NCBI RefSeq assembly: GCF_023333585.1
Contig: NZ_JAIQZN010000037.1
Coordinates: 1-64,000 of the forward strand
Reading direction: 5' to 3'
Origin: Argonema antarcticum A004/B2
Lineage (GTDB): Bacteria > Cyanobacteriota > Cyanobacteriia > Cyanobacteriales > Aerosakkonemataceae
Length of the DNA stretch: 64,000 nucleotides
Shown here: one piece after another, positions 42,652 to 50,904 of the stretch
Position numbering within the stretch: the first letter of the stretch is position 1
How the letters are laid out: every line of letters starts with the position of its first letter
Position numbers and translations under genes: made by a program
The notes under the pieces: generated by a model
Told to the model about the DNA's origin: nothing
Seen by the model: only the letters and a program-made list of their open reading frames with translations
Databases searched by the model: none

Positions 42652-43326
42652 ATGATTAGTTTTGGATTAATTACAGAGGGACTGACAGATCAAATAGTTA
42701 TTGAAGATATTTTAAGTGGGTATTTTAATACTGACGATATTATTGTCAACCCTTTGCAACCAGAAAGAGACAAGGATAATGAAAATAAATCAGATTATGG
42801 TGGTTGGACGCTGGTTTTCAAATATTGTCAGTCAAATGATTTCCGAGAAGCATTTCAATTTAATGAATATGTGATTATTCAAATTGATACTGATGTTTCA
42901 GAAGAAAAAAATTATAATATTCACAAGCGAGACGAGAATGGTGAATTAACGCCAGAACAGTTGATAGAAAAAGTCAAAGAAAAATTCCAGCTTTTAATTG
43001 GTGAAGATTTTTATATAAAATATAATCATAAAATAATTTTTGCGATTACAGTATATTCTATTGAATGTTGGTTACTTCCTCTTTATTACCAAGATAAAAG
43101 AAAAGCAAAAATCACCAATTGTTTAAATACATTGAATCAAGAACTTGGCAAACGTGAAAGCTTTACAATTGATGCTAACAATAAAAATCCTCAATATTAT
43201 CGAAAAGTTTCTCGCCAATATTGTGAACAGAAAGTTTTGATGAAGCTTTACCAAGAAAATCCCAGTTTTAAAGTTTTCATACAAGAGATTGAGAAAAGAA
43301 ATATTGTGATAGAAGATGATGGTTAA
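42652..43326 (+). CDS. TOPRIM-like protein paired with the ATPase (candidate nuclease)
   Basis: 224 residues. The N-terminus FGLITEGLTDQIVIEDIL has the Glu (E9) expected in TOPRIM folds, and YVIIQIDTDVSEE supplies the D79-x-D81 pair. The rest is helical and charged, with IECWLLPLYYQDKRKAK near residue 140. The pattern recalls RloB/DUF4276/DUF4435-type partners of OLD-like ATPases. A metal-dependent nuclease role is inferred, not shown. AT-rich like the upstream ATPase, two bases apart, so the two move and act together. Confidence 0.72.
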   Translation: MISFGLITEGLTDQIVIEDILSGYFNTDDIIVNPLQPERDKDNENKSDYGGWTLVFKYCQSNDFREAFQFNEYVIIQIDTDVSEEKNYNIHKRDENGELTPEQLIEKVKEKFQLLIGEDFYIKYNHKIIFAITVYSIECWLLPLYYQDKRKAKITNCLNTLNQELGKRESFTIDANNKNPQYYRKVSRQYCEQKVLMKLYQENPSFKVFIQEIEKRNIVIEDDG

Positions 43327-43351
43327 TATAAGATGAAAAAATCAAAACAGA

Positions 43352-44275
43352 ATGCCTCTCGACCCACAAGTCCAGAAACTCTTGCAGCAACTAGGACAGC
43401 TAGAACTCCCACCTCTCACTACCCTCTCACCATCACAGGCGCGGGAACTAGCCGCCAAGCTGCGGGGCAAACCCCTCAGACCCCTAGCCATTGCTAATGT
43501 AGAAAATTGTACTATTACCGGTGATATTGCCATCCGTATCTACACGCCACATGGCAAAAAAGCCTTGCCAGTGCTGGTTTTCTTTCACGGCGGCGGTTGG
43601 GTTTTGGGCGACTTGGATGTAGCAGATAGTACCTGTCGTTCTCTCGCTAAGGATGCTGGGTGCGTCGTAGTGTCGGTAGACTATCGGTTGGCACCGGAAC
43701 ACAAGTTCCCAGCTGCGGTGGAAGATGCCTATGCTGCAACCGTTTGGGTAGCAAATAATGCTGGTGCTATTAATGCGGATGTAACTCGCATTGCTGTTGC
43801 GGGAGATAGCGCCGGAGGCAATTTGGCTGCGGCGGTGGCTTTGATGGCGCGGGATAGAGAAGAACCAGTACTGGCATATCAAGTTCTCATTTATCCTGTA
43901 ACTCAATATGCTTTTGATACCGAGTCTTACCGTGAATATACTGAAGGTTGCGGTTTAACAAAGGAGGAGATGATTTGGTTCTGGCATCACTATCTGGCTA
44001 ATACCGCCGATGGAGAAAATCCCTATGCTTCACCGCTATTAGCCGAAAATCTAAGCCAATTGCCACCAGCGCTGATTATTACTGCTGAATGTGATGTGCT
44101 GCGGGATGAGGCGCTAGCTTATGCCACTCGGTTGCGATCGGCTGGGGTGTCGGTATACTTAAAGCAATATGATGGGATGATTCACGGATTTGTGGGGATG
44201 GCGCAGGTGCTGGATGGGGGGAAAAATGCGATCGCAGATATTGCAGCTCAATTACGTTCAGTATTTCAGCAATGA
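43352..44275 (+). CDS. Alpha/beta hydrolase (HSL-type esterase/lipase)
   Basis: 307 residues. Oxyanion-hole motif FFHGGGWVLGD (about 76-86), nucleophile elbow GDSAGGN (about 152-158), acid region AECDVLRDEA (about 240-249) and catalytic His in GMIHGF (about 272-277), the order of the hormone-sensitive-lipase family. No signal peptide, so cytosolic. It probably cleaves short-chain esters. Start ATG at 43352, 25 bases after the TOPRIM-like gene. Its base composition returns to that of the surrounding genome, so it is probably not part of the transferred pair. Confidence 0.92.
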   Translation: MPLDPQVQKLLQQLGQLELPPLTTLSPSQARELAAKLRGKPLRPLAIANVENCTITGDIAIRIYTPHGKKALPVLVFFHGGGWVLGDLDVADSTCRSLAKDAGCVVVSVDYRLAPEHKFPAAVEDAYAATVWVANNAGAINADVTRIAVAGDSAGGNLAAAVALMARDREEPVLAYQVLIYPVTQYAFDTESYREYTEGCGLTKEEMIWFWHHYLANTADGENPYASPLLAENLSQLPPALIITAECDVLRDEALAYATRLRSAGVSVYLKQYDGMIHGFVGMAQVLDGGKNAIADIAAQLRSVFQQ

Positions 44276-44306
44276 GGATATTTTGAACACCCATAAATGA
44301 ACACCC

Positions 44307-44339
44307 ATAAACCCGGTTTCTTGGAGAAACCGGGTTTAT
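44307..44339. terminator. Hairpin ATAAACCCGGTTTCT-TGG-AGAAACCGGGTTTAT
   Basis: Perfect 15-base arms with a 3-base loop, a dispersed repeat type common in cyanobacteria. It is preceded by GAACACCCATAAA in two tandem copies. It sits between convergent genes and may terminate both. A second inverted pair, TAGGTTGGGTTGA (44358-44370) / TCAACCCAACCTA (44406-44418), follows. Confidence 0.55.
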
Positions 44340-44430
44340 ATATAAACGGCAGCTTTGTAGGTTGGGTTGAGAAACCCAACGCATTTGCCCTAGTTTCGCT
44401 CTAGTTCAACCCAACCTAAGATGAAATGGC

Positions 44431-44460
44431 TTTAGCGCTGAAGCGCAACAACGTACCTAA
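44431..44460. repeat. Partial TAGGTACGT-type palindromic element
   Basis: TTTAGCGCTGAAGCGCAACA plus ACGTACCTAA matches the right arm of the elements at 13034 and 24391. The left arm is absent. It abuts the 3' end of the GerMN-domain gene. Confidence 0.65.
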
Positions 44461-44469
44461 AAACAGATG

Positions 44470-45084
44470 TTATCTTCTACGCAGACAAAGATTTTCGCCA
44501 CTCATATCACCAAGACAATCGCCTTCTTTGGTCAGGATAATAACTGATTTGACTGTGGAAAATTGCTTCAGTGTCGCTTGAATAGAACTTGTGACGCGAG
44601 CATCATCTCCTATACCAGCTGAAGGAATTATTTTACAGAATTTTATTCGCGCTACTCCAGAAGAAATCGAGAGAGTAAAATCGCTGCCACAGTTAGAACT
44701 GCCTCTGAACTGAATCGGCTTCATAAAACCCATTCTGGTTTCATTACTGGTGGGGCCAACAATCAATTGCTCGATCGCAAATCGACTTAGATCCCGCCGT
44801 TGCGTTGTCCGCCAAACTGGCTCAACATGGCCGAGGTCTGTCGTGTTTCTGGAGTAGTTAGGAAAAAATACTTTAACCCGGTTTTGAGTTACCTTCACCG
44901 CATCAGATGTTTCTTGAAAAGCTGGTTTCGTTTTAGCGCTTTCTTTTAAGATCTCTGATTGCGCTTTTATTGTTGACTGATTTGAGGTTGCTGCTCCAGC
45001 CACAAATTTTGCATCAGCGCTGACACCAAAAAGTGTCATTAGTAGGCCAAAAGATAGTAAAGTTGAGTGACGAATAATAGACAT
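44470..45084 (-). CDS. GerMN-domain exported protein
   Basis: 204 residues. Signal peptide (LLSFGLLMTLFGVSADA, about 8-24), a low-complexity segment, then a GerMN-type domain from about residue 67: VKVFFPNYS, EPVWRTTQRR, AIEQLIVGPTSNE and GVARIKFCKI. C-terminal TLKQFSTVKSVIIL and CLGDMSGENLC. GerMN domains occur in extracytoplasmic proteins near the cell wall; function here unknown. ATG at 45084 is chosen because it gives a proper signal peptide; a GTG at 45165 would add 27 residues. GAGAG lies upstream. Confidence 0.82.
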   Translation of the reverse strand: MSIIRHSTLLSFGLLMTLFGVSADAKFVAGAATSNQSTIKAQSEILKESAKTKPAFQETSDAVKVTQNRVKVFFPNYSRNTTDLGHVEPVWRTTQRRDLSRFAIEQLIVGPTSNETRMGFMKPIQFRGSSNCGSDFTLSISSGVARIKFCKIIPSAGIGDDARVTSSIQATLKQFSTVKSVIILTKEGDCLGDMSGENLCLRRR

Positions 45085-45316
45085 TTTTACTCTCGTTCTT
45101 TTAAAATCAAATGACTTAGACGGTTTTGCTTTGCATCGCAGATATACCAATATGCGATCGCTCACAGTCTGGATCGGGAAAACTTAGTATGAATTGAGTC
45201 ATTGCGATCGCTTTTTGTTCCCAACTCCAACTTCCTCTACTTAGTTTCTTTTTTTACAATGTCGCTCAAGAAATCCTTAGCTTAGTTTTGATTTTTTGCC
45301 GTTCTCAAACAAGATA

Positions 45317-45344
45317 TTGACAATAAACTAGAGATATGTATGAA
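45317..45344 (+). promoter_or_regulatory. Sigma70-type promoter, TTGACA-n16-TATGAA
   Basis: TTGACA at 45317-45322 and TATGAA at 45339-45344, 20 bases before the ATG at 45365. The implied transcript start near 45351 argues against the GTG at 45350 as the start codon. Confidence 0.5.
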
Positions 45345-45364
45345 CAAAAGTGAGGCGATCGCAA

Positions 45365-46000
45365 ATGGATGAAGTCATAAAAAAAGTAGCAGCTTTAGGA
45401 TTGCCTGGAGTTGTTCTAGTGATTGCGATGGCGACTACAGGCTTGACAGGTGCAGCCGCCATCACAGCAGCTTTAGCAATACTGGGTGGCCCAGCGGGAA
45501 TGTTGGGTGGAATCGCCGTTTTGGGACTGACAGCATTGATTGCAGATGCACTGGCTAAACTGAGTCTGGAAGATTTCCTAACAGCGATTTATTGCGAAAG
45601 ACGACAATCTGAACCACATGGAAAGCTGCTGAGCGAGATTGACTCTTTGTCGCTGTTTGATGGTGACATCAAAGATAGACTTAAAAGCACGATCGCTGAC
45701 GGGTGTGGTTGTGGAACCGTGGTAAACTCTAATACAACGGATGACACCAGAGAAGTCATCGCCATTTTAGAGAAAGTGCCTGGAATGACTCGCGCTCACC
45801 ACAGAGACTTTAAGCATTCTAATCCGACGCTGAGGCTGCGGGATGGGACATCTGTGAGAACCTGGAAAAACCCAGTTGGCGTTGACCACGTTTTTTTAGG
45901 CGATCGCAATGACAGAATAGTTTATGGGGGTTTTGTCGGCTGGATTCATAGTGACGGACTCAAATCTGCCATAGATCGGATTAGAAGAGACTTTACTTAA
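45365..46000 (+). CDS. Hydrophobic Gly/Ala-rich N-terminus protein, unknown
   Basis: 211 residues. Residues about 11-68 form two or three Gly/Ala-rich hydrophobic segments (LPGVVLVIAMATTGLTG, then LAILGGPAGMLGGIAVLGLT) like a glycine-zipper membrane or pore-type region. The C-terminal soluble part (about 80-211) has DGCGCGTVVNS, HHRDFKHS and VDHVFLGDRNDRIVYGG in parts. I do not recognise a named family. It precedes DUF2997, a GrpE-like and an Hsp70-like gene on the same strand, which suggests a functional link. ATG at 45365 fits the promoter at 45317. Confidence 0.7.
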   Translation: MDEVIKKVAALGLPGVVLVIAMATTGLTGAAAITAALAILGGPAGMLGGIAVLGLTALIADALAKLSLEDFLTAIYCERRQSEPHGKLLSEIDSLSLFDGDIKDRLKSTIADGCGCGTVVNSNTTDDTREVIAILEKVPGMTRAHHRDFKHSNPTLRLRDGTSVRTWKNPVGVDHVFLGDRNDRIVYGGFVGWIHSDGLKSAIDRIRRDFT

Positions 46001-46171
46001 AGTACAACTAACCAATTTTAGATGGCAGAATTGGAAATTGGGAATTGAAAATTGTTGGCAATTTCAATTTTATCCTTCCCTCCCCGCTTCCGTAATTCCT
46101 AGTTCCCAGGAATGGCAAAATGAATAGAATCGAGTTAAACTGTTAAATAACTTCAATTCAAAAATCCTATC

Positions 46172-46384
46172 ATGGCTGAGTATCGCAAGATTGAATATCG
46201 CATTGGCACTGACGGCAAGATAACTGAAACCGTACTCAACGCCTCTGGCTCCACCTGTACCGAAACCACTTCAGGAATTGAAAAAGCTCTGGGTAAAGTA
46301 GAATCTCAAAAGCTATTTCCAGAATACTATCAGGAGGATGAAGACCTCATCAACGAAGAAACGCAATCTCAGACTGAAATGTAG
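46172..46384 (+). CDS. DUF2997 family protein
   Basis: 70 residues: EYRKIEYRIGTDGKITETVL, then GSTCTETTSGIEKALG, the usual DUF2997 pattern, with an acidic tail. DUF2997 genes often occur near DUF1257 (Ycf35) and Ycf46-type AAA genes (from memory). Here those lie 12 kb away and the GrpE-like gene is eight bases downstream. Function unknown. Start ATG at 46172. Confidence 0.85.
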   Translation: MAEYRKIEYRIGTDGKITETVLNASGSTCTETTSGIEKALGKVESQKLFPEYYQEDEDLINEETQSQTEM

Positions 46385-46392
46385 AGTAATTG

Positions 46393-46935
46393 ATGATGGT
46401 TAACGACCCCAATCTATTTTGGTTTGGTTGCGTTCTGTGGTTAGTTATCATTTGGCTTATTGTGAGCCTGCGGCACTCTAATAAAGTCGATTCCCCCACA
46501 GAAAGTAATACGGCTGGTGCAAGAGAGATAGAAGAGTTGCGGCAAGAATGTTTGCGACTGCGAGAAGAATTGCAGATGCAATCAAAGCAGCTAAAAACTG
46601 ATTTTCAGAATGCTACTTTCTCTCAATTGCAAACCCTGTTAAACAACTATCCTAGCGTCCGCAAAATGACGGAAGCGAAACCAGATTTACCAGCAAAAAA
46701 TTTGGTTTCGCTATTTACTTCCTTGGATAATCTTTTGGCTAGTTGGGGATACGAACAAATTGGTTCTGCTTGGGAACAAGTTCCATATAATCCCCAACTG
46801 CATCAACCGGATACCAATGATATTGCAGAAGGGGAATTGGTTTATATCCGGTTTGTCGGTTATCGAGAGGGGTCGCGCATTCTTTCTCCCGCTAAAGTCA
46901 GCCGCACTTTGCCGATTTCTTCTCCATCTAAATAA
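46393..46935 (+). CDS. Membrane-anchored GrpE-like protein
   Basis: 180 residues. One N-terminal membrane segment (about 8-27, FWFGCVLWLVIIWLIVSL), a coiled coil (about 43-75, IEELRQECLRLREELQMQSK), then a domain whose end (YNPQLHQPDTNDIAEGELV, then GYREGSRILSPAKVSRT) follows the C-terminal beta domain of GrpE (FDP..HEAV...GYxxxDRVLRPAxV). GrpE is the nucleotide exchange factor of Hsp70, and an Hsp70-like gene follows after the repeat array. Tethering it to a membrane is unusual. ATG at 46393 is used; 46396 is equally possible. Confidence 0.72.
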   Translation: MMVNDPNLFWFGCVLWLVIIWLIVSLRHSNKVDSPTESNTAGAREIEELRQECLRLREELQMQSKQLKTDFQNATFSQLQTLLNNYPSVRKMTEAKPDLPAKNLVSLFTSLDNLLASWGYEQIGSAWEQVPYNPQLHQPDTNDIAEGELVYIRFVGYREGSRILSPAKVSRTLPISSPSK

Positions 46936-46971
46936 AAGTGGGGGAGTGGGAGAGTGGGGGAGAAATTTTCT

Positions 46972-47195
46972 TGACAACTGACAACTGACAACTGACAACT
47001 GACAACTGACAACTGACAACTGACAACTGACAACTGACCACTGACCACTGACAACTGACCACTGACAACTGACAACTGACCACTGACAACTGACCACTGA
47101 CCACTGACCACTGACAACTGACCACTGACAACTGACAACTGACAACTGACAACTGACAACTGACAACTGACAACTGACCAATGACAACTGACCAA
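46972..47195. repeat. Heptanucleotide array, 32 units of TGACAAC/TGACCAC
   Basis: Thirty-two uninterrupted 7-base units: mostly TGACAAC, with TGACCAC variants in the middle and two TGACCAA units at the end. The last base of unit 32 is the A of the Hsp70-like gene's ATG. It occupies the whole spacer after a GTGGGGGA run (46938-46962). Long VSCQL-repeat reading frames on the minus strand are translation artefacts of the array. Confidence 0.97.
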
Positions 47196-48757
47196 TGACT
47201 ATTATTGCGATCGATTTTGGAACCAGCAACACCGTCGTCTGTACTGTCGATCCAGTTACGCAGACGCCACGGACGTTGAGATTTAATGCCATTTCGCGGG
47301 GGTTTGAAACACCTGGCGGTCAGGTATTTGTGGTGCCGACCCTAGTATACGTCCAAAAGGACAACAGTCTTGTGTTTGGGGAAAAAGTGCGATCGCAACG
47401 TCTCGGCTTTTCCCAACCAGAGCGATTTTTCCAAGCCTTCAAACGCGATTTGGCAGCAGATTTTCAGCCCCCACCCCGTCAAATTGATGGCAACAGCTAC
47501 TCCGCAGAATCAGTTGCAAAACTGTTTATCCAGGAAATTTGGCAACAGCTAGCCCAAGAAAAATTGCAACCAACTCAGGTAATTTTTACCGTTCCTGTGG
47601 GGGCATTTGAGCGCTATTTGGACTGGTTTCGCGACATTGCCCAAAACCTGGGTGTCCCCGAAGTTCAGATTGTGGATGAGTCTACAGCCGCAGCCCTTGG
47701 CTATGCTGTGAAAAGACCCGGTTCTGTGATATTGGTAGTAGATTTTGGCGGCGGAACTCTGGATTTAAGCTTAGTTCGCACCGTAGCAGCCAAGGGGGGA
47801 CAAAAGGTATTAAAAGCCGAAGTTATAGCCAAGTCGGATGCTTATGTTGGTGGTGTTGATATCGATGTTTGGATTGTCGATAATTACTTGCGGCAAATTA
47901 ATTCTTCACGGGAAGAAGTAAAAGAGATTGGCTGGCAGAATTTATTAGAAGTAGCGGAACGGCTGAAGATTCAACTTTCAACGGCACCAGAGGCAAAAGA
48001 AAGTTGGTTTGATGATGAAAATTTTATCGCCCACGATTTGAATTTGAATCGAGAGGAATTAGAGGAGATTCTGGAAAATCAGCAGTTACTAGAACAACTG
48101 CGGCAAGCTTTAGATGAAGTGGTGGCAGTCGCCTACACTAAAGGTGTGGGCAAAACTGATATCGAACTGGTGGCGCTGGTGGGAGGTAGTTGTTTAATTC
48201 CAGCAGTCCAGCAGTTAATTATATCATATTTTGGAAAGTCGCGGGTGAAATTAGGTAGGCCATTTGAAGCGATCGCACACGGTGCTTTGATGCTTCCCGA
48301 TCTAGTTGAAGTCGAAGATTATCTGCAACATGGCTATGCCATTCGTCTCTGGGAACCCCAAATGAAAACCTATTCTTATTTTCCATTGTTTGAAAAGGGA
48401 AGCAAATATCCCTGCCAACGGGATGAATTATTAACATTACAAGTAGCATTAGACGGACAGCGAGAAATTCGTCTGGATATTGGAGAAGTGGCAGACATAT
48501 CGCAAGCAGAAGTTACCTTTGATTCCCAAGGGAGAATGACGAGTAGCCAGTTGGAACATCAATCGCAATATCGCTCTTTGGAAAGCCATCACGAACAAGT
48601 TTGCGTGGCGCATCTCGATCCGCCGGGACACACAGGGATAGACAGAGTTGAAGTATTTTTTGAAGTGAATCGAGGGCGGGTTTTGTTGGCGACGGTGAAA
48701 GATTTGGTGACGGGGCGAGTGTTGGTGGAAAAGGGTGCGATCGCGAAACTTCAGTAA
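47195..48757 (+). CDS. Hsp70-family (DnaK-like) protein, short form
   Basis: 520 residues, shorter than DnaK (about 640). ATPase domain: IIAIDFGTSNTVV (phosphate 1, about 3-15), EVQIVDESTAAALGYA (connect 1), VILVVDFGGGTLDLSLV (phosphate 2, about 183-199) and VALVGGSCLIPAVQ (adenosine motif). A reduced beta-type substrate domain follows from about residue 400, and the helical lid seems absent. There is no DnaJ gene nearby, but a GrpE-like gene lies just upstream. The start codon ATG at 47195 is created by the end of the heptamer array, and no ribosome binding site is visible. Confidence 0.92.
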   Translation: MTIIAIDFGTSNTVVCTVDPVTQTPRTLRFNAISRGFETPGGQVFVVPTLVYVQKDNSLVFGEKVRSQRLGFSQPERFFQAFKRDLAADFQPPPRQIDGNSYSAESVAKLFIQEIWQQLAQEKLQPTQVIFTVPVGAFERYLDWFRDIAQNLGVPEVQIVDESTAAALGYAVKRPGSVILVVDFGGGTLDLSLVRTVAAKGGQKVLKAEVIAKSDAYVGGVDIDVWIVDNYLRQINSSREEVKEIGWQNLLEVAERLKIQLSTAPEAKESWFDDENFIAHDLNLNREELEEILENQQLLEQLRQALDEVVAVAYTKGVGKTDIELVALVGGSCLIPAVQQLIISYFGKSRVKLGRPFEAIAHGALMLPDLVEVEDYLQHGYAIRLWEPQMKTYSYFPLFEKGSKYPCQRDELLTLQVALDGQREIRLDIGEVADISQAEVTFDSQGRMTSSQLEHQSQYRSLESHHEQVCVAHLDPPGHTGIDRVEVFFEVNRGRVLLATVKDLVTGRVLVEKGAIAKLQ

Positions 48758-48797
48758 ATTAGTTAAAATTCAGGATAGCAAAATTAGGACAAAAAAA

Positions 48798-49028
48798 ATG
48801 GCAACCACTTACGATGAAATTTTTGAAATAGCTTTATCTTTGCCGCCAGGATTTCGAGCTATGCTGGCAGAACATTTACTGAAAAGTTTAGATGCTGCCG
48901 AACAAGCCGAAATCGATACACTTTGGGCAGAAGAAGCAGAGAAAAGAGTACAAGCAGTTGAACAAGGTACTGTTAGTCTAATTCCAGGAGAAGAAGTTTT
49001 TCAAAAGTTGCGATCGAGGAATAAGTAA
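48798..49028 (+). CDS. Addiction-module antitoxin (TIGR02574-like)
   Basis: 76 residues: YDEIFEIALSLPPGFRAMLAE followed by HLLKSLDAAEQAEID and LWAEEAEKRVQAVEQG, the pattern of the short helical antitoxins that pair with ParE/RelE toxins. ATG at 48798. Its stop TAA shares its last base with the toxin ATG at 49028, so expression is coupled. It would bind and neutralise the toxin and probably repress the operon. Confidence 0.88.
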   Translation: MATTYDEIFEIALSLPPGFRAMLAEHLLKSLDAAEQAEIDTLWAEEAEKRVQAVEQGTVSLIPGEEVFQKLRSRNK

Positions 49029-49318
49029 TGGCGTATGACTTTCATCCTGATGCTCAGCGTGAGTTAGAACAAGCTGTTGCTTATTATGACAATATCGACA
49101 GCGAACTAGCTGATGCCTTTATTGACGAAGTTGAGCGTACTATTGAGCGAATTGAAAACTTTCCCGAAGCTTGGCCTAAAATATCAGAAAATACAAGACG
49201 CTGCCGGACAGTGGGTTTTCCCTACGGGATTGTTTACAAAGTTAAAGAGGAAAGAATTTTGCTAGTAGCTGTAATGCACTTGCAACGCCAACCAAACTAT
49301 TGGGATGATAGGATTTGA
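49028..49318 (+). CDS. ParE/RelE-superfamily toxin
   Basis: 96 residues: FHPDAQRELEQAVAYYDNID near the start, FIDEVERTIERIENFPEAWP and the strand block RRCRTVGFPYGIVYKVKEE, ILLVAVMHLQRQPNYW, as in ParE/RelE-type toxins. ParE members inhibit gyrase and RelE members cut mRNA at the ribosome; sequence alone does not decide which, though the C-terminus resembles ParE. Coupled to the antitoxin by TAATG. Confidence 0.9.
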   Translation: MAYDFHPDAQRELEQAVAYYDNIDSELADAFIDEVERTIERIENFPEAWPKISENTRRCRTVGFPYGIVYKVKEERILLVAVMHLQRQPNYWDDRI

Positions 49319-49399
49319 GGATAGTTTCAATAAACAGAGCGATCGCACTCCAATAAAAAGCGATCGCATTCCTCCAGTAATTAGCAAAATTGATAATAG

Positions 49400-49573
49400 T
49401 GTAGCGGTAGTAACGACAAGACTATCAAAATATGGAATAGGCAAAAGGGAAGAATTTTTCGTAGCTTGGAAGGGCATTCTAAAGTAGTTCGTGCTGTTGC
49501 TATTAGTCCTGATGGAAAAACGATCGTCAGTGGCAGTTGGGACAACACTATCAAAGTGTGGGGAATGCAGTAG
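49400..49573 (+). pseudogene. WD40-repeat protein remnant
   Basis: One frame reads [31 protein letters not shown] and [18 protein letters not shown] then TAG: about one and a half WD40 repeats ending at a natural stop. Upstream the frame closes with a TAG at 49397, and no start is present. It is closely related to the C-terminus of the intact WD40 protein at 55338-56573. HIP1-type GCGATCGC sites cluster just before it. The rest of the 349-base spacer holds no gene. Confidence 0.82.
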
Positions 49574-49667
49574 CAGTCCTCAAAAATATCTTTTCTCAGT
49601 CAAAAGCGCGATCGCATTCGTTTTATAAATTGGTATTATATCCATATTACCACCAGGAGAATTAGTT

Positions 49668-50873
49668 ATGGCTACTTACAAAGTTCTGGTTATCGATGAC
49701 AGCCTAGACAGTCGCAAACTACTTCGATGTATGTTACCTGCGGATAACGTGGAAATCATCGAAGCCAAAAATGGTCAAGAGGGACTAAATCTAATCCACA
49801 AAGAACGCCCATCCTTGATTCTCCTGGATTTTATCTTACCTAAAGTGAGCGGTTGGGAAGTTTTTCAGCATATACAGGCTGATAATGAACTCCAGAAAAT
49901 TCCCTTGGTGGTAATGTCAGGGCGTATAGACGAAGTTACTCACAAGATTCCCCAACCGTTTGAGTATTTTGAATTTATGCTAAAACCCTTTGATAAGAAC
50001 CATCTATTTGCTGTCATAAAATCAGCAATTGCTAAAGCAAAATTGCGTAAAAAATTAGCCACTACAAACGAAATTATCAATAATAATCTTCATCAACCAA
50101 GAGAATACGATGCCGTGCTTGGCGGTCAAAATACACCTCCGGTGAACGCCGTAGTATTGGGAGGACTGGAGGGTGTTCAGCGCCGCTTGGCGAGTCCGGT
50201 TGTCGATCAACGTGCGATCGCCCTAAAAGAAGCGCTGAATTATGGTGAAGCAGGATTAGATTTAGTGATTAAAGCTTTAAAGGATGCTGAATATTTGGTA
50301 CAACGGACAGCCTACTCGCTACTGCGGACAAGGACAGAAACGACAGTCAAACAGGCTATGCAAAATTATAATTACAGGCTTTATGAATTTCTTGATTTCA
50401 TTAACACGATAGAGGGTAATTCCGAAAAAGATTACTCGACTTCCCCAAGTTTGGCTAGTCAGAGTATTGTTAAAAGCAGTGATAATTATACCATCATTCC
50501 CAAGATTTTGATGATCCATCACAGTATGTTCGTTCCGACAAACACTCGAAATATGTTATTGACAAATAACTTACAATTTATAGAAGCTAAAGATGGAAAG
50601 CAGGGAATCGAGTTACTAAATCTGGAACGCGCCAAGCTAAGCCTGATACTATTACATTTCACACTAGCAAAAATTAGCGGTTTGGATATAATTCAATATA
50701 TACAAGCAGATGCGGAACTTTGCAAAATTCCCTTGGTGGTAACAGTAGGATGTAGAAAAGTAGTAAGCGCAGAAATTCCAGAACCTTTTGAGAAGTTTGA
50801 ATGTCTAACAGTACCCTGGGATAGAAAGAAGCTAATTGATGCCATAAAATCAGCCATAATCAAAGTTATGTAG
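49668..50873 (+). CDS. Receiver - HEAT-like - degenerate receiver protein
   Basis: 401 residues. The first receiver (about 4-125) is complete: D10/D11, phospho-Asp D54 (LILLDFILP), S84 and K106 (LKPFD). A middle module (about 144-240) starts YDAVLGGQNTPPVNAVVLGG and continues as HEAT-like helices, as at the N-terminus of the WD40 protein at 55338. A second receiver-like domain (about 275-400) has HH where DD is expected (LMIHHSM), H for the phospho-Asp (LILLHFTL) and no conserved Lys. No DNA-binding output. Probably a protein-interaction regulator. Confidence 0.85.
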   Translation: MATYKVLVIDDSLDSRKLLRCMLPADNVEIIEAKNGQEGLNLIHKERPSLILLDFILPKVSGWEVFQHIQADNELQKIPLVVMSGRIDEVTHKIPQPFEYFEFMLKPFDKNHLFAVIKSAIAKAKLRKKLATTNEIINNNLHQPREYDAVLGGQNTPPVNAVVLGGLEGVQRRLASPVVDQRAIALKEALNYGEAGLDLVIKALKDAEYLVQRTAYSLLRTRTETTVKQAMQNYNYRLYEFLDFINTIEGNSEKDYSTSPSLASQSIVKSSDNYTIIPKILMIHHSMFVPTNTRNMLLTNNLQFIEAKDGKQGIELLNLERAKLSLILLHFTLAKISGLDIIQYIQADAELCKIPLVVTVGCRKVVSAEIPEPFEKFECLTVPWDRKKLIDAIKSAIIKVM

Positions 50874-50904
50874 GGCGATTGAAAGGATGAGGATGGAAGA
50901 AGTA

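Noticed and set aside
46972..47195. CRISPR array
   Set aside because: The units are 7 bases and contiguous with no spacers.
46711..47292. Long minus-strand reading frames rich in VVSCQLS
   Set aside because: They are produced by the 7-base array, which stays open in all three frames; there is no real protein signature.
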